This document shows positions 1-6,950 of a stretch of 35,825 nt of DNA, one piece after another. The notes under the pieces were generated by a model. The model ran no database searches, was not told where the DNA came from, and saw only the letters and a program-made list of their open reading frames with translations. This stretch comes from Lentilactobacillus farraginis DSM 18382 = JCM 14108 (GTDB lineage: Bacteria; Bacillota; Bacilli; Lactobacillales; Lactobacillaceae): positions 1-35,825 of the forward strand of contig NZ_BAKI01000027.1 of the NCBI RefSeq assembly GCF_000583655.1, given 5' to 3'. Position numbers and translations under genes: made by a program. Within the stretch, counting starts at the first letter, position 1, and each line of letters starts with the position of its first letter.

Positions 1-148
<148 letters not shown>

Positions 149-222
149 CTACCCCAAATCGATGAAATGAACAACCGCAATCTCATATTTTTCTCCCTAA
201 TCAACTCTACGCATATCATTCT

Positions 223-241
223 AACCCCTCGTTTGGGGGTT
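223..241. other. Small hairpin in the leader gap between 80 and 400
   Basis: AACCCC (223-228) pairs with GGGGTT (236-241). On the minus strand the stem is followed by TAGAATGATA; a near copy (GGGGTAGAATGATAA) lies about 70 bp closer to the secreted-protein start. No T-run follows, so it is not a convincing terminator. The rest of 80-300 is AT-rich leader sequence with no gene seen. Confidence 0.3.
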
Positions 242-304
242 CGCAACTTTTAGCGCCGTAATTTATATGATTGTTATATCTGAAACACTATTGTAATGAA
301 AAGA

Positions 305-329
305 CGGATAAACTTAATTTGTTTATCCG
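305..329 (-). terminator. Intrinsic terminator after the DUF2922 gene
   Basis: Perfect 9-bp stem: CGGATAAAC (305-313) and GTTTATCCG (321-329), with a 7-nt loop. On the minus strand it is followed by TCTTTTCATT. It lies about 70 nt beyond the stop of the DUF2922 gene and probably ends the sigma/DUF1659/DUF2922 transcript. Confidence 0.6.
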
Positions 330-400
330 CCTCGCTTGATTCTATTGTAATCTAACGCAATGTTTCATTTGATACATTGTGCACAATAACTAACTTTTAA

Positions 401-625
401 TTATTTACGGGTATCGAATAATGGTTCGATTTCGGTACTCTTGTAATGAGCCGCAAGTGGTGTCTGATAAGGATTAACGCCATCCTTATCGAACATTCCC
501 AAGCCCGCAATCTCCTGCATCTTCTTTTTCACGTCTTCACCGGCTAATTCCCCGCTGGCGTAGCTGATGGACATCGTTTTTGTCTTATCATCTGATGATT
601 TGAAGATTAATTCAAGTGTTCGCAT
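401..625 (-). CDS. DUF2922 domain-containing small protein
   Basis: The 74-residue product matches the DUF2922 pattern: N-terminal beta strand (TLELIFKSS), a SISYA strand, then an amphipathic stretch (EDVKKKMQEIAGLGMF) and a short C-terminal strand region. There is no signal peptide or membrane segment. DUF2922 proteins are small Firmicutes proteins of unknown function, usually encoded next to DUF1659 genes, as here: the DUF1659-like gene ends 86 nt upstream on the same strand. A good ribosome site (AGGAGGAAACAC) precedes the ATG at 625. The downstream hairpin at 305-329 suggests it is the last gene of the unit. Confidence 0.75.
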   Translation of the reverse strand: MRTLELIFKSSDDKTKTMSISYASGELAGEDVKKKMQEIAGLGMFDKDGVNPYQTPLAAHYKSTEIEPLFDTRK

Positions 626-711
626 AAAGTGTTTCCTCCTGATTTTTGATAACGTCTGTTGTTAAAAATATGGTTGTTTCGTTGAAAAGTGCTGCGCGTT
701 AATTCTGAAAA

Positions 712-960
712 TTACGCTTGCGGTGCCGCAGCCGGTACCGGTTCTTTGACAGGTTCGTTCACGCTGACGTGATCGGTTGTCGCAACTGTGACGTCCAGCA
801 ATTTACCTTCTGTTAAAGCACCCAGAATGTTGCCGAACTTCGCAATTACTTCCGCCGAAGCATCTTTAGCCACATAGCTAAAATTGTGCTTAACACCATT
901 CTTGTGATCCTTCTCAGTAAACGTGTAGCTCGCAGTTGATTTCATCCAGTCTTTTTGCAT
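712..960 (-). CDS. DUF1659-like small protein
   Basis: The 82-residue product has the DUF1659 layout: a polar N-terminal strand segment (TASYTFTEKDHKNG), then an alternating region (SAEVIAKFGNILGALTEGKLLDVTV), and a short Pro/Ala/Val-rich tail (PVKEPVPAAAPQA) that looks disordered. It is cytoplasmic by appearance. DUF1659 genes usually precede DUF2922 genes, which is the order here. The sigma-like gene ends 117 nt upstream on the same strand, suggesting a common unit. The start ATG at 960 follows AGAGGAGAAAAACACG. Family assignment rests on size, layout and partnership rather than a strong motif. Confidence 0.6.
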   Translation of the reverse strand: MQKDWMKSTASYTFTEKDHKNGVKHNFSYVAKDASAEVIAKFGNILGALTEGKLLDVTVATTDHVSVNEPVKEPVPAAAPQA

Positions 961-1077
961 CGTGTTTTTCTCCTCTTTTTAATTAACTTTGTAAGCTGTT
1001 GGCCAACCCTTACATATATTAGTAACGAAATGAAACAGCCAATGTGTCCCACCTTTTTGAAATTTGTTGGATTTCTT

Positions 1078-1614
1078 TTATAACAGGTCCCCAATTTTGT
1101 GAGTCAGCCGTTTGCGCCAGCGATAAACCCGCTTCCGATTTACCCCTAAATAACGAGCAATCTCACTGATATTCATCCCATAATAATAGGCGCACTGTAA
1201 ATATTTCAGTTCATCCATCGTGCACAACCCTGAAAGTGTCGAAATCAGCACATTTGCTTCAATTTCTGCGACACTTTGATCCATATCTGGCAAATCACTT
1301 AACGGATCAGTATCATCAGTTGTTTCGTAATTATGACCGTCCGCAACTGCTTGGCACCTCATATAATCAATCATTGCCCAGTAAACGCCCTGATAGATAT
1401 ATCCCAAAAACGGTTCCGGCTTCTTTTTGGCATTCAACCCCTGAAGATACTTGTTCACAAATGCCAAGCGGGCTTCCTGAACCATGTCATCATATAGCGG
1501 ATTGCCCTTTACGACGTGCAGTCGTTTTAAGACGCCATAAATCACAACCTCGTGATCGCCATCCAGCAAAAAGTTAAAAGCTTCCGTTCGGTTTCGTTGT
1601 TCCTGATAATTCAT
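1078..1614 (-). CDS. Sigma-70 family factor, SigH/ComX-like
   Basis: The 178-residue product has a region-2-like N-terminal half (YDDMVQEARLAFVNKY at about residues 41-56, then YIYQGVYWAMIDYMR, which resembles the -10-recognition helix). The C-terminal half is region-4-like, with a clear helix-turn-helix (MNISEIARYLGVNRKRVYRW). An acidic linker rich in Asp separates them. This is the layout of SigH/ComX-type alternative sigma factors of lactobacilli, which direct RNA polymerase to a small regulon. I chose ATG at 1612-1614 because GAGGAG lies 7 nt upstream; an in-frame TTG at 1629 overlaps that ribosome site and is unlikely. The DUF1659 and DUF2922 genes follow on the same strand and may be its targets or co-transcribed partners. 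An anti-sigma gene was not seen. Confidence 0.75.
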   Translation of the reverse strand: MNYQEQRNRTEAFNFLLDGDHEVVIYGVLKRLHVVKGNPLYDDMVQEARLAFVNKYLQGLNAKKKPEPFLGYIYQGVYWAMIDYMRCQAVADGHNYETTDDTDPLSDLPDMDQSVAEIEANVLISTLSGLCTMDELKYLQCAYYYGMNISEIARYLGVNRKRVYRWRKRLTHKIGDLL

Positions 1615-1637
1615 CTTGAATCTCCTCAATCATCTAA

Positions 1638-1663
1638 TTTGCGTCCAGGGCCCTGATCGCAAA
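1638..1663. promoter_or_regulatory. Imperfect 26-bp palindrome upstream of the sigma gene
   Basis: TTTGCG-TC-CAGGG/CCCTG-AT-CGCAAA reads almost identically on both strands, with only the two-base TC/AT positions unpaired. It sits 24 nt upstream of the sigma-gene ATG, just before its ribosome site. The dyad has no loop, which suits a dimeric DNA-binding protein better than an RNA hairpin. A role in controlling the sigma gene is inference. Confidence 0.45.
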
Positions 1664-1772
1664 AATAATGATAACCAAGCAACAGTAAAACGACTATGGC
1701 GTACTTTTTGAGCTGATTCTACCCGTTAGATCAATGATTTTAGAAATGAAGTAAAACGGTTTATGTAGACTT

Positions 1773-1790
1773 TTTTAAAACGTTTTAAAA
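1773..1790. promoter_or_regulatory. Perfect 18-bp AT-rich palindrome in the sigma-proX gap
   Basis: TTTTAAAACG followed by TTTTAAAA is a perfect 18-bp palindrome. A second small dyad, ACAACA...TGTTGT, lies about 10 bp further right. Both fall in the 260-bp gap between the divergent sigma gene and proX, so either promoter could be controlled. AT-rich palindromes can also arise by chance. Confidence 0.3.
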
Positions 1791-1927
1791 TTGTCCAACA
1801 ACATTTTCCGTGTTGTATTTTTTAAACAACCTTTTGCACAACTCGACTTTGCTTTCAACGTCTGAAAAGCGATAATGTAATTAATCGTTTTTCTACCTAT
1901 ATATAGTGAAATTTATGAAAAGAGCCG

Positions 1928-2419
1928 ATGAAAATGAAAATGGCAACCGAACAAGAAGCGCTCACTTTACTGAATCAACTGAAAATTCATTATCAGCGAG
2001 TTGACCACCCCGCAATCTGGACGATGAACGATCCAAACGCACCCAAAGGCCTGCCGGAAGTGAAGAATTTACTGCTGAAACAAAAGAAAAGTAACCAATT
2101 CTACCTATATTTAACCGACAATACGAAGGTCAATTTTAAATCTCTGGCTGACCAGCTGGGGATTGCCCACAGCCGACTGACTTTTGCCAGTGAAGCTGAA
2201 TTGGAGAACTTACTCGGCGTTGTTTCCGGGATGGTTACCCCTTTGGCATTAATGCATGACACAGCCAACCAGGTCCAGGTCTTATTGAATCGCCGGTTGG
2301 CCGACCTACCGCTAATTTCAGCTCATCCAAATGTAAATACGGCGACAATTTTGCTGACGTGGGCGGATTTGTTGAAGGTGTTGAGAAAGATGGGGCATCA
2401 GCCGATGATGGTGGAATGA
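1928..2419 (+). CDS. proX: Prolyl-tRNA editing protein ProX (YbaK/PrdX-type deacylase)
   Basis: The 163-residue product covers the whole YbaK/ProX editing domain. Recognisable parts are the N-terminal YQRVDHPAIWT, the LLLKQKKS strand with the conserved Lys, TKVNFKSLADQLG, the loop GVVSGMVTPLALMHD and the C-terminal HPNVNTATILLTWADLLKVL. Stand-alone ProX enzymes hydrolyse Ala mischarged onto tRNA-Pro in the cytoplasm, supporting translation fidelity. Several in-frame ATGs occur at the start (1928, 1934, 1940); 1928 follows AAAAGAGCCG. The gene stands alone, with a TATATATA-containing promoter region just upstream. Assignment is by domain pattern; substrate identity is family knowledge. Confidence 0.88.
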   Translation: MKMKMATEQEALTLLNQLKIHYQRVDHPAIWTMNDPNAPKGLPEVKNLLLKQKKSNQFYLYLTDNTKVNFKSLADQLGIAHSRLTFASEAELENLLGVVSGMVTPLALMHDTANQVQVLLNRRLADLPLISAHPNVNTATILLTWADLLKVLRKMGHQPMMVE

Positions 2420-2484
2420 ATTTAAAGACCCAGAGTATACTTATCATAATAACTGCTTTTAAATCTTCATTAACAAGATCTGCC

Positions 2485-2513
2485 TTGAGTGGTTTCCTTT
2501 GGTTTGCTATACT
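2485..2513 (+). promoter_or_regulatory. Promoter of the small secreted-protein gene
   Basis: TTGAGT (2485-2490), a 17-bp spacer and TATACT (2508-2513) lie 33 bp upstream of the ATG at 2547. Confidence 0.6.
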
Positions 2514-2546
2514 TTTTGTATCCAAACCAATTCACGGGAGAGTGCT

Positions 2547-2975
2547 ATGAAAAGGTATCTTTTTGAGGTTACATTTTTATTAACAATTATTTTGGGAGTC
2601 GTTTTTGTTGCCCAGTCTGATATTAGTGCTAGTCATGCTTATCATATGACGCCGATTTCATTCAGAAGAACGTGGTATCATTACGAAGGGCGTGGTGACT
2701 ATAGTAAGCTGACTTTTTCTAAGTTTCGAATGTCATATACTGAAAGCATCGAAGGACATACTGTACATTCATCCAACAAAGTCAAAATATATAAGCTATC
2801 TAATGGATGGTGGCAAGTATATGGACGTGGCCAAACTGCAGGCGCTGGAAGCAATTATAAAGTGGGCTATTCAACTGCTGCTAATGGTAAAAAACGATTA
2901 ACCTTGTTCAACTACTATGGCAATCAGAAAAATAAAGTTGGCCACTACTACACTTCAAAAGTGGCACATCATTAA
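2547..2975 (+). CDS. Small secreted protein of unknown function
   Basis: The 142-residue product starts with a signal peptide (MKRYLFEV, then a hydrophobic TFLLTIILGVVFVA core) and a plausible cleavage near SASHA. The mature part is basic and rich in Tyr, Gly, Ser and Lys (for example KLSNGWWQVYGRGQ and FNYYGNQ), with beta-strand-like alternation. No catalytic motif or cell-wall anchor is visible. The start at 2547 is chosen because GGGAGAG lies 6 nt upstream and a good promoter ends at 2513; a longer in-frame start at 2499 would lie inside that promoter. A strong terminator follows at 3058-3108, so it is a single-gene unit. Confidence 0.7.
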   Translation: MKRYLFEVTFLLTIILGVVFVAQSDISASHAYHMTPISFRRTWYHYEGRGDYSKLTFSKFRMSYTESIEGHTVHSSNKVKIYKLSNGWWQVYGRGQTAGAGSNYKVGYSTAANGKKRLTLFNYYGNQKNKVGHYYTSKVAHH

Positions 2976-3057
2976 TTGAAATAATTTTTAATTAACATCA
3001 TCTCAAAAATTACCAGTATTTTCATGGATAAATTTGAGTGATCCTATAAGTGTGCAT

Positions 3058-3108
3058 AAAAAGCCCTCTTCACGTATCCATAAATCGATGCGTAAAGAAG
3101 GCTTTTTA
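3058..3108 (+). terminator. Bidirectional-looking intrinsic terminator
   Basis: AAAAAGCC...CTTCACG pairs with CGTAAAGAAGGCTTTTT across a roughly 16-nt loop. The A-run on the left and T-run on the right let it serve the secreted-protein gene and possibly the convergent membrane-protein gene ending at 3211. Confidence 0.75.
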
Positions 3109-3210
3109 TACAGTTTTAAACCACACGTCTATATTTTACAAGCTACTGATTTGTGATTTTCTTTAAGCCACCCCCATAGATATTCAGATAGCTCAAAGCT
3201 TTATCTAATA

Positions 3211-3723
3211 TCACATCGTCGAAGTATATAAAGCAAGCGAAATCAATACGATATATATTGCTCCTAACATGGCACCCAAATAATAGGCTTGGTAATCCTG
3301 ATTTGCCGCGATCGCCATATCATCGATGATAATTAAAATGGGTACACCCAGCCAAGACACTGTCCAGGTAACATCGAAGAACCACGGTGATGAGGCCGGG
3401 TACAATATGTTGCCAATTATGGTAATGATCATCAAACCCATCATGCCAAAATTAGCCCACATCAACCGGTCTTGATACAGCCGCCCTTTCATGTGAAAGC
3501 CGGTTGCCAACCACATAAGCAGACCACTGACAACAATCACAGCACCAAGGTCACTCATCGCCATTAATTCAGTTAAGGCTCTTGGCTGCGGCATTTGATC
3601 AGTCGTGATATGCCAAGCGATGGACAGCCGGGTATCAATGTGAAATGACAGCACGACTCCGACAACAAATGTCAGCCAGTAGCATGCTTGCAATCTGGTT
3701 TGTTGAACGACTTTATGCGACAC
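3211..3723 (-). CDS. Multi-pass membrane protein, unknown function
   Basis: The 170-residue product has about five hydrophobic segments: ACYWLTFVVGVVLSF, LGAVIVVSGLLMWLA, MMGLMIITIIGNIL, VSWLGVPILIII and LGAMLGAIYIVLISLAL. I recognise no family motif. The GTG start at 3721-3723 is chosen because GGAAAGGAG lies 9 nt upstream; a longer frame starting at 3765 would overlap the TetR gene by 38 nt. Only 4 nt separate it from the TetR stop, so the two are probably co-transcribed, the regulator controlling its own operon. Proteins in this position beside TetR regulators are often transport- or stress-related, but nothing in the sequence identifies a substrate. Confidence 0.65.
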   Translation of the reverse strand: MSHKVVQQTRLQACYWLTFVVGVVLSFHIDTRLSIAWHITTDQMPQPRALTELMAMSDLGAVIVVSGLLMWLATGFHMKGRLYQDRLMWANFGMMGLMIITIIGNILYPASSPWFFDVTWTVSWLGVPILIIIDDMAIAANQDYQAYYLGAMLGAIYIVLISLALYTSTM

Positions 3724-3727
3724 GCTT

Positions 3728-4333
3728 TTATTCTCCTTTCCTAAATAACTTATATGGTGCAACATACCGACTCTTGGTAATCAATTTTGCAACCTCCTGA
3801 GCTGATTCCGGCTTTTTCTTATGTAGCCAGTGCAGGATAATCGTTAAAATGCTGCTGAAGAAGATCGGCATCGCGTAATCCGCCGGGATGTCCTCAAAGA
3901 AGGTTTTATTTTCCAAATCTTCCTCAAGGTTTGAAAACAGAATTTCGGTTAAAGTCAGCTGCAGTTTGTCCGCAAAGCGATGATCCCCGTCTTCGGCCGT
4001 TAATTCTTTAAAAAGTTCAAAGTTATCAGCAATTGATTGGGTTAAATCCAAAAAGACCGGATAAACACTTTGCGGATCCGGTGAGACAATCGTCGCTTTA
4101 ATTGCCGACTGCAGTCGCTCATCTGCGCCTTCTTCGATATGGGTCAAAAGGCGGTCTTCCAAATCTTTAATAAATGCCGGTAAATCAACATAATAAAGGT
4201 AAAATGTTGACCGGTTAACACCCGCCGCGTTAACGAGATGGGTAATTGAAATTCGCGTAATCGGCATTTGACCCAGAAGGTCCGAAAAAGCCGCGAATAG
4301 TTTAAGTTGCGCTGGGGTTCCTGTTAATTTCAC
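3728..4333 (-). CDS. TetR/AcrR family transcriptional regulator
   Basis: The 201-residue product has an N-terminal TetR helix-turn-helix (ISITHLVNAAGVNRSTFYLYY at about residues 28-48) and an all-helical ligand-binding domain ending in a hydrophobic segment (PIFFSSILTIILHWLHKK), as in the DhaS-like C-terminal class. GTG at 4331-4333 is preferred because GGAGG lies 9 nt upstream; TTG at 4339 is only 3 nt from it. The gene is divergent from the amidohydrolase, with a 26-bp inverted-repeat region at 4399-4424 covering both promoter areas. It likely represses itself, the membrane protein and the amidohydrolase. The inducer is unknown. Confidence 0.88.
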   Translation of the reverse strand: MKLTGTPAQLKLFAAFSDLLGQMPITRISITHLVNAAGVNRSTFYLYYVDLPAFIKDLEDRLLTHIEEGADERLQSAIKATIVSPDPQSVYPVFLDLTQSIADNFELFKELTAEDGDHRFADKLQLTLTEILFSNLEEDLENKTFFEDIPADYAMPIFFSSILTIILHWLHKKKPESAQEVAKLITKSRYVAPYKLFRKGE

Positions 4334-4398
4334 TGGCAACGCCCTCCTTAACTAAACAATTTTAGACTTTTTGTGGCTAACATTTCAACCGCCGGGCA

Positions 4399-4424
4399 CA
4401 TATAATTGGTTTATCGATTATATG
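4399..4424. promoter_or_regulatory. Candidate TetR operator over the divergent promoters
   Basis: CATATAAT (4399-4406) and ATTATATG (4417-4424) are perfect 8-bp inverted arms around a 10-bp spacer. Each arm contains TATAAT, usable as a -10 element on the plus strand (amidohydrolase) or minus strand (TetR). The right arm ends just before the amidohydrolase ribosome site AAAGGAAG. Binding by the adjacent TetR protein is inference. Confidence 0.6.
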
Positions 4425-4440
4425 AAAGGAAGTTAAATTA

Positions 4441-5376
4441 ATGAATAATGCAAAAATTGATGTACACACCCATTATCTCCCCGCAGGTTACGTGGCCGCT
4501 TTAAAGCAACACATTGCCGGCAATCCGGATGGCTGGCCGACTCCTGAATGGCAGGTTGACGACACCTTGGGTTTCATGAAGCAAAACGGGATTGGCTACT
4601 CGGTTTTGTCACTATCGTCACCACATATCAACTTCAATGATAAGGCGGAAACGCTGCGGCTTGCCGAAGAAGCCAACCAACTTGGCGGTGATCTGACAAC
4701 CAAATATCCCGATCAGCTGGGTTACTTTGCGACGCTGCCATTTCCTTACGAAGCTGAATCGGTTGACGCCATTAAAAAAGCCTTTGATCAATATCACGCA
4801 TTGGGCGTCACCGTCCCAACCAACAGCCGGGGCGTTTACTTCGGCTCCCCTTCACTTGATAAGGTCTACCAAGAGTTGAACGACCGTCACGCCATCGTGA
4901 CCATGCATCCCAACGAGCCCAGTTCTCTCCCACAAAATGTCAACTTTGATCTTCCGATTCCTTTGATGGGCTTCTTCATGGACACCACCATGACTTTCAT
5001 GAACCTGTTGAAATACCGCTTCTTCGAACGCTTCCCCGACATTAAATTAATTGTGCCTCATGCCGGCGCTTTTATGGGAATTTTGACCGACCGGGTCGCT
5101 GAATACGTAAAGTCCGCATATGATGCCGACATTTATGCAGTGATGAAACACGTTTATTTCGATACTGCCGGTGCCGTCTTGCCACGGCAACTGCCAACTT
5201 TACTAACGCTGGCGGACGAAAATCATATTTTATACGGCAGTGACATCCCCTACACAGCATTAGAAAGCTCGGCTAAGCTGCAACAAAAGATCGCTGATAC
5301 CGATGCCTTGACTGATTTGCAGAAGCAGAAGATTTTTCATGATAACGCGACTCAGTTGCTTGAAATTAGCCGTTAA
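4441..5376 (+). CDS. Amidohydrolase family protein (ACMSD/resorcylate decarboxylase-like)
   Basis: The 311-residue product has the metal-site signature of amidohydrolase-2 proteins: DVHTH at the N-terminus (His9, His11), a His in TMHPNEP (about His156), PHAG (about His207) and YGSDIPY (Asp268). Relatives act as Zn-dependent non-oxidative decarboxylases (ACMSD, gamma-resorcylate decarboxylase) or hydrolases on small carboxylated rings. No signal peptide is present, so it is cytosolic. The start ATG at 4441 follows AAAGGAAGTTAAATTA. It stands alone, divergent from the TetR operon, with a dyad overlapping its -10; induction by an aromatic compound is plausible but inferred. A terminator lies at 5490-5526. 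Substrate is not assignable from the sequence. Confidence 0.82.
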   Translation: MNNAKIDVHTHYLPAGYVAALKQHIAGNPDGWPTPEWQVDDTLGFMKQNGIGYSVLSLSSPHINFNDKAETLRLAEEANQLGGDLTTKYPDQLGYFATLPFPYEAESVDAIKKAFDQYHALGVTVPTNSRGVYFGSPSLDKVYQELNDRHAIVTMHPNEPSSLPQNVNFDLPIPLMGFFMDTTMTFMNLLKYRFFERFPDIKLIVPHAGAFMGILTDRVAEYVKSAYDADIYAVMKHVYFDTAGAVLPRQLPTLLTLADENHILYGSDIPYTALESSAKLQQKIADTDALTDLQKQKIFHDNATQLLEISR

Positions 5377-5410
5377 GAATCAATAGTCTTAATGGTTTGA
5401 TTTGCAGGCT

Positions 5411-5460
5411 ACCTACCAGTGGTCGATTATGGTAGATACTGGTAGGTACTGGTAGATAGA
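5411..5460. repeat. Short tandem 10-mers with an inverted partner
   Basis: GGTAGATACT, GGTAGGTACT and GGTAGATAGA are three adjacent near-identical 10-mers (5431-5460). The upstream ACCTACCAGT (5411-5420) is the exact reverse complement of 5438-5447, giving a 10-bp stem. It lies between the amidohydrolase stop and its terminator. Function unknown. Confidence 0.5.
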
Positions 5461-5489
5461 TTATTTTTAATTTAAAAACAGACACAGAC

Positions 5490-5526
5490 AAAAGGCCCTT
5501 CGCTCAATTCGAAATGGGCTTTTTTG
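5490..5526 (+). terminator. Intrinsic terminator after the amidohydrolase gene
   Basis: AAAAGGCCC-TTCG...CGAA-TGGGCTTTTTT forms a GC-containing stem followed by six Ts. Confidence 0.75.
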
Positions 5527-5633
5527 CTGTTTTCTCAAAATGGCTTGGTCTGTCTAAAAACCAGATAATAATGCTCGCATAATCGAATAGGCGAACATTA
5601 AAGTTATCCTTGGTTTTAGTCATATTGCAAATG

Positions 5634-5648
5634 TGCTATAATATAGCA
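5634..5648 (+). promoter_or_regulatory. Palindrome covering the -10 of the toxin-antitoxin operon
   Basis: TGCTATA-A-TATAGCA is a 15-bp palindrome that contains the likely -10 TATAAT (5637-5642). It lies 28 bp upstream of the toxin start. An antitoxin with a helix-turn-helix binding here would block transcription, the usual autoregulation of such operons. The -35 is poor. Confidence 0.55.
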
Positions 5649-5675
5649 AGAAAGTTAATCGCAAGGAGCATCTCA

Positions 5676-6041
5676 ATGTATGAAATTGATTTCTACGAAG
5701 ATCAACATAGTAACAGTGAACTCCGGAATTTTCTGCAAACACTGAACCAGAGTCATCGCAAAGAAGATTTGGTCCTTTTGAAGAAAATTACTTTCCAGCT
5801 TGAATTACTAGCGCAAGTTGGGCCACAATTGCGGGAACCCCAGGCCAAATTTCTAAAAGGCTATCAATATCCCATAATGGAGTTGCGACCAATGCCGGAA
5901 CGAATTTTTTATGCCCGCTGGCACGATAATCACTTTATCTTACTTTCGCACTATACCAAACGACAGAATAAAACGGATCGGCGTGAAGTGTTGCGCGCGA
6001 TAAGATTATACGAAGATTGGATTGAAAGGAACGGTCAATAA
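5676..6041 (+). CDS. HigB/RelE-superfamily toxin (phage Gp49-like)
   Basis: The 121-residue product fits the Gp49-like HigB fold: an N-terminal strand (MYEIDFYED), two helices (SELRNFLQTLNQSHRKEDL, KKITFQLELLAQVG), a loop LREPQAKFLKGYQYPIMELRP, and beta strands RIFYARWHDNHFILLSHYTKRQ followed by a C-terminal helix. Relatives are ribosome-dependent mRNA interferases. ATG at 5676 follows AAGGAG by 8 nt; a longer frame from 5610 would cross the promoter. The antitoxin gene starts 1 nt after the stop, so translation is coupled. Toxin-first order is typical of HigBA. All expected elements appear intact. Confidence 0.82.
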   Translation: MYEIDFYEDQHSNSELRNFLQTLNQSHRKEDLVLLKKITFQLELLAQVGPQLREPQAKFLKGYQYPIMELRPMPERIFYARWHDNHFILLSHYTKRQNKTDRREVLRAIRLYEDWIERNGQ

Positions 6042-6042
6042 C

Positions 6043-6303
6043 ATGACAACTTGGAATGATTTTAAAAAAGACCTTACTGCAATTTCGTCACAGGATATGG
6101 TGACCATTGAAACTTTGTCGCGCCTCGTGGCAATTCGGCTAAAGAAAGGCATCACCCAAAAAGAGTTGGCCGATCAAATTGGAATGTCCCAACCCCAACT
6201 TGCCAAACTGGAACGCCTCGACTCCATGCCTTCATTGCGTACTTTGCAACGATATGCCAATGGGTTAGACTTAAAAATTGAATTAAAAGTAGTCCCGGCG
6301 TAA
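6043..6303 (+). CDS. HigA-type antitoxin, XRE helix-turn-helix
   Basis: The 86-residue product has a Cro/CI helix-turn-helix in its middle (GITQKELADQIGMSQPQLAK) followed by a PSLRTLQRYANGL helix and a short C-terminal strand (KIELKVVP). It should bind and neutralise the preceding toxin and repress the operon at the palindrome 5634-5648. ATG at 6043 is chosen: AAAGGA lies 12 nt upstream, and it begins 1 nt after the toxin stop. A TTG at 6022 would overlap the toxin gene. Function is from family knowledge and gene order. Confidence 0.85.
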   Translation: MTTWNDFKKDLTAISSQDMVTIETLSRLVAIRLKKGITQKELADQIGMSQPQLAKLERLDSMPSLRTLQRYANGLDLKIELKVVPA

Positions 6304-6329
6304 CATTTATTTTCCGTGGAGGAATGACA

Positions 6330-6737
6330 ATGAAATATATGTATTATGCCTTATTTACGTTTGATGACGAGGGGAAAGTTGAAGTTACTTTTCCCGATCA
6401 TGGAAATGGCGCAGCAACATTTGGCGGTAACGTTCCCGATGCATTATACATGGCAAAAGATGCGTTAGTGGGCTACTTATTAACCATGGAAGATTACGGA
6501 GATAAAATTCCGCAAGCTACCACCGACCCACGTCAGATTAAGCACAACCAAAATCAATTGGTCGTCCCCATTGAGGTTAATACGACCATCGCCCGCGAAC
6601 GGGAACAAAATCGGAACGTAAAAAAGACGCTTGTTATTCCGCAATATTTGAATGATTTAGGTAATGAACAAAGAATTAATTTTTCCGCCACCTTAACCAA
6701 CGCGCTCAAAGAACAATTAGGCGTTAAAGACAAATAG
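6330..6737 (+). CDS. HicB-like antitoxin, without an adjacent HicA
   Basis: The 135-residue product has the HicB N-terminal RNase-H-like fold: YYALFTFDDEGKVEVTFPDHGNGAATFGGNVPDALYMAKDALVGYLL, a pattern typical of HicB. A C-terminal part rich in charged residues (KKTLVIPQYLNDLG...INFSATLTNALKEQLG) resembles a DNA-binding domain. ATG at 6330 is preferred over 6324 because GGAGG sits 7 nt upstream. The usual toxin partner HicA (about 60-80 residues) is missing: nothing suitable precedes the gene or lies in the 210 nt after it. It follows the HigBA pair by 26 nt and may be carried in the same operon. It may be an orphan or act as a regulator. Confidence 0.75.
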   Translation: MKYMYYALFTFDDEGKVEVTFPDHGNGAATFGGNVPDALYMAKDALVGYLLTMEDYGDKIPQATTDPRQIKHNQNQLVVPIEVNTTIAREREQNRNVKKTLVIPQYLNDLGNEQRINFSATLTNALKEQLGVKDK

Positions 6738-6876
6738 TATAGTAGCAATCAGATTGCCCTGCCAAAGCAACTTCTCACAGTATGATTATATTAGACAGAA
6801 GACCTAAAAGTAAATTATAAAGATAACGGTAACCAGCGGTCTGTAAGGCACACCATCATTCATCAGTCGAAAAAAT

Positions 6877-6927
6877 TTGACAAATGTTTGAATTATATGC
6901 TTTAATATGTTTAAGTTTTTAAACATA
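6877..6927 (+). promoter_or_regulatory. Promoter plus ArsR-type operator
   Basis: TTGACA (6877-6882), an 18-bp spacer and TTTAAT (6901-6906) form a promoter. It is immediately overlapped by a perfect 9-bp inverted repeat, TATGTTTAA (6906-6914) and TTAAACATA (6919-6927). The dyad ends 23 bp before the ArsR start, ideal for autorepression. Confidence 0.7.
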
Positions 6928-6950
6928 AGAACCATCAAAGGAGCCTTCAT

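Noticed and set aside
5610..5675. Longer N-terminus for the HigB-like toxin
   Set aside because: It would include the promoter palindrome, and the ATG at 5676 has a proper ribosome site.
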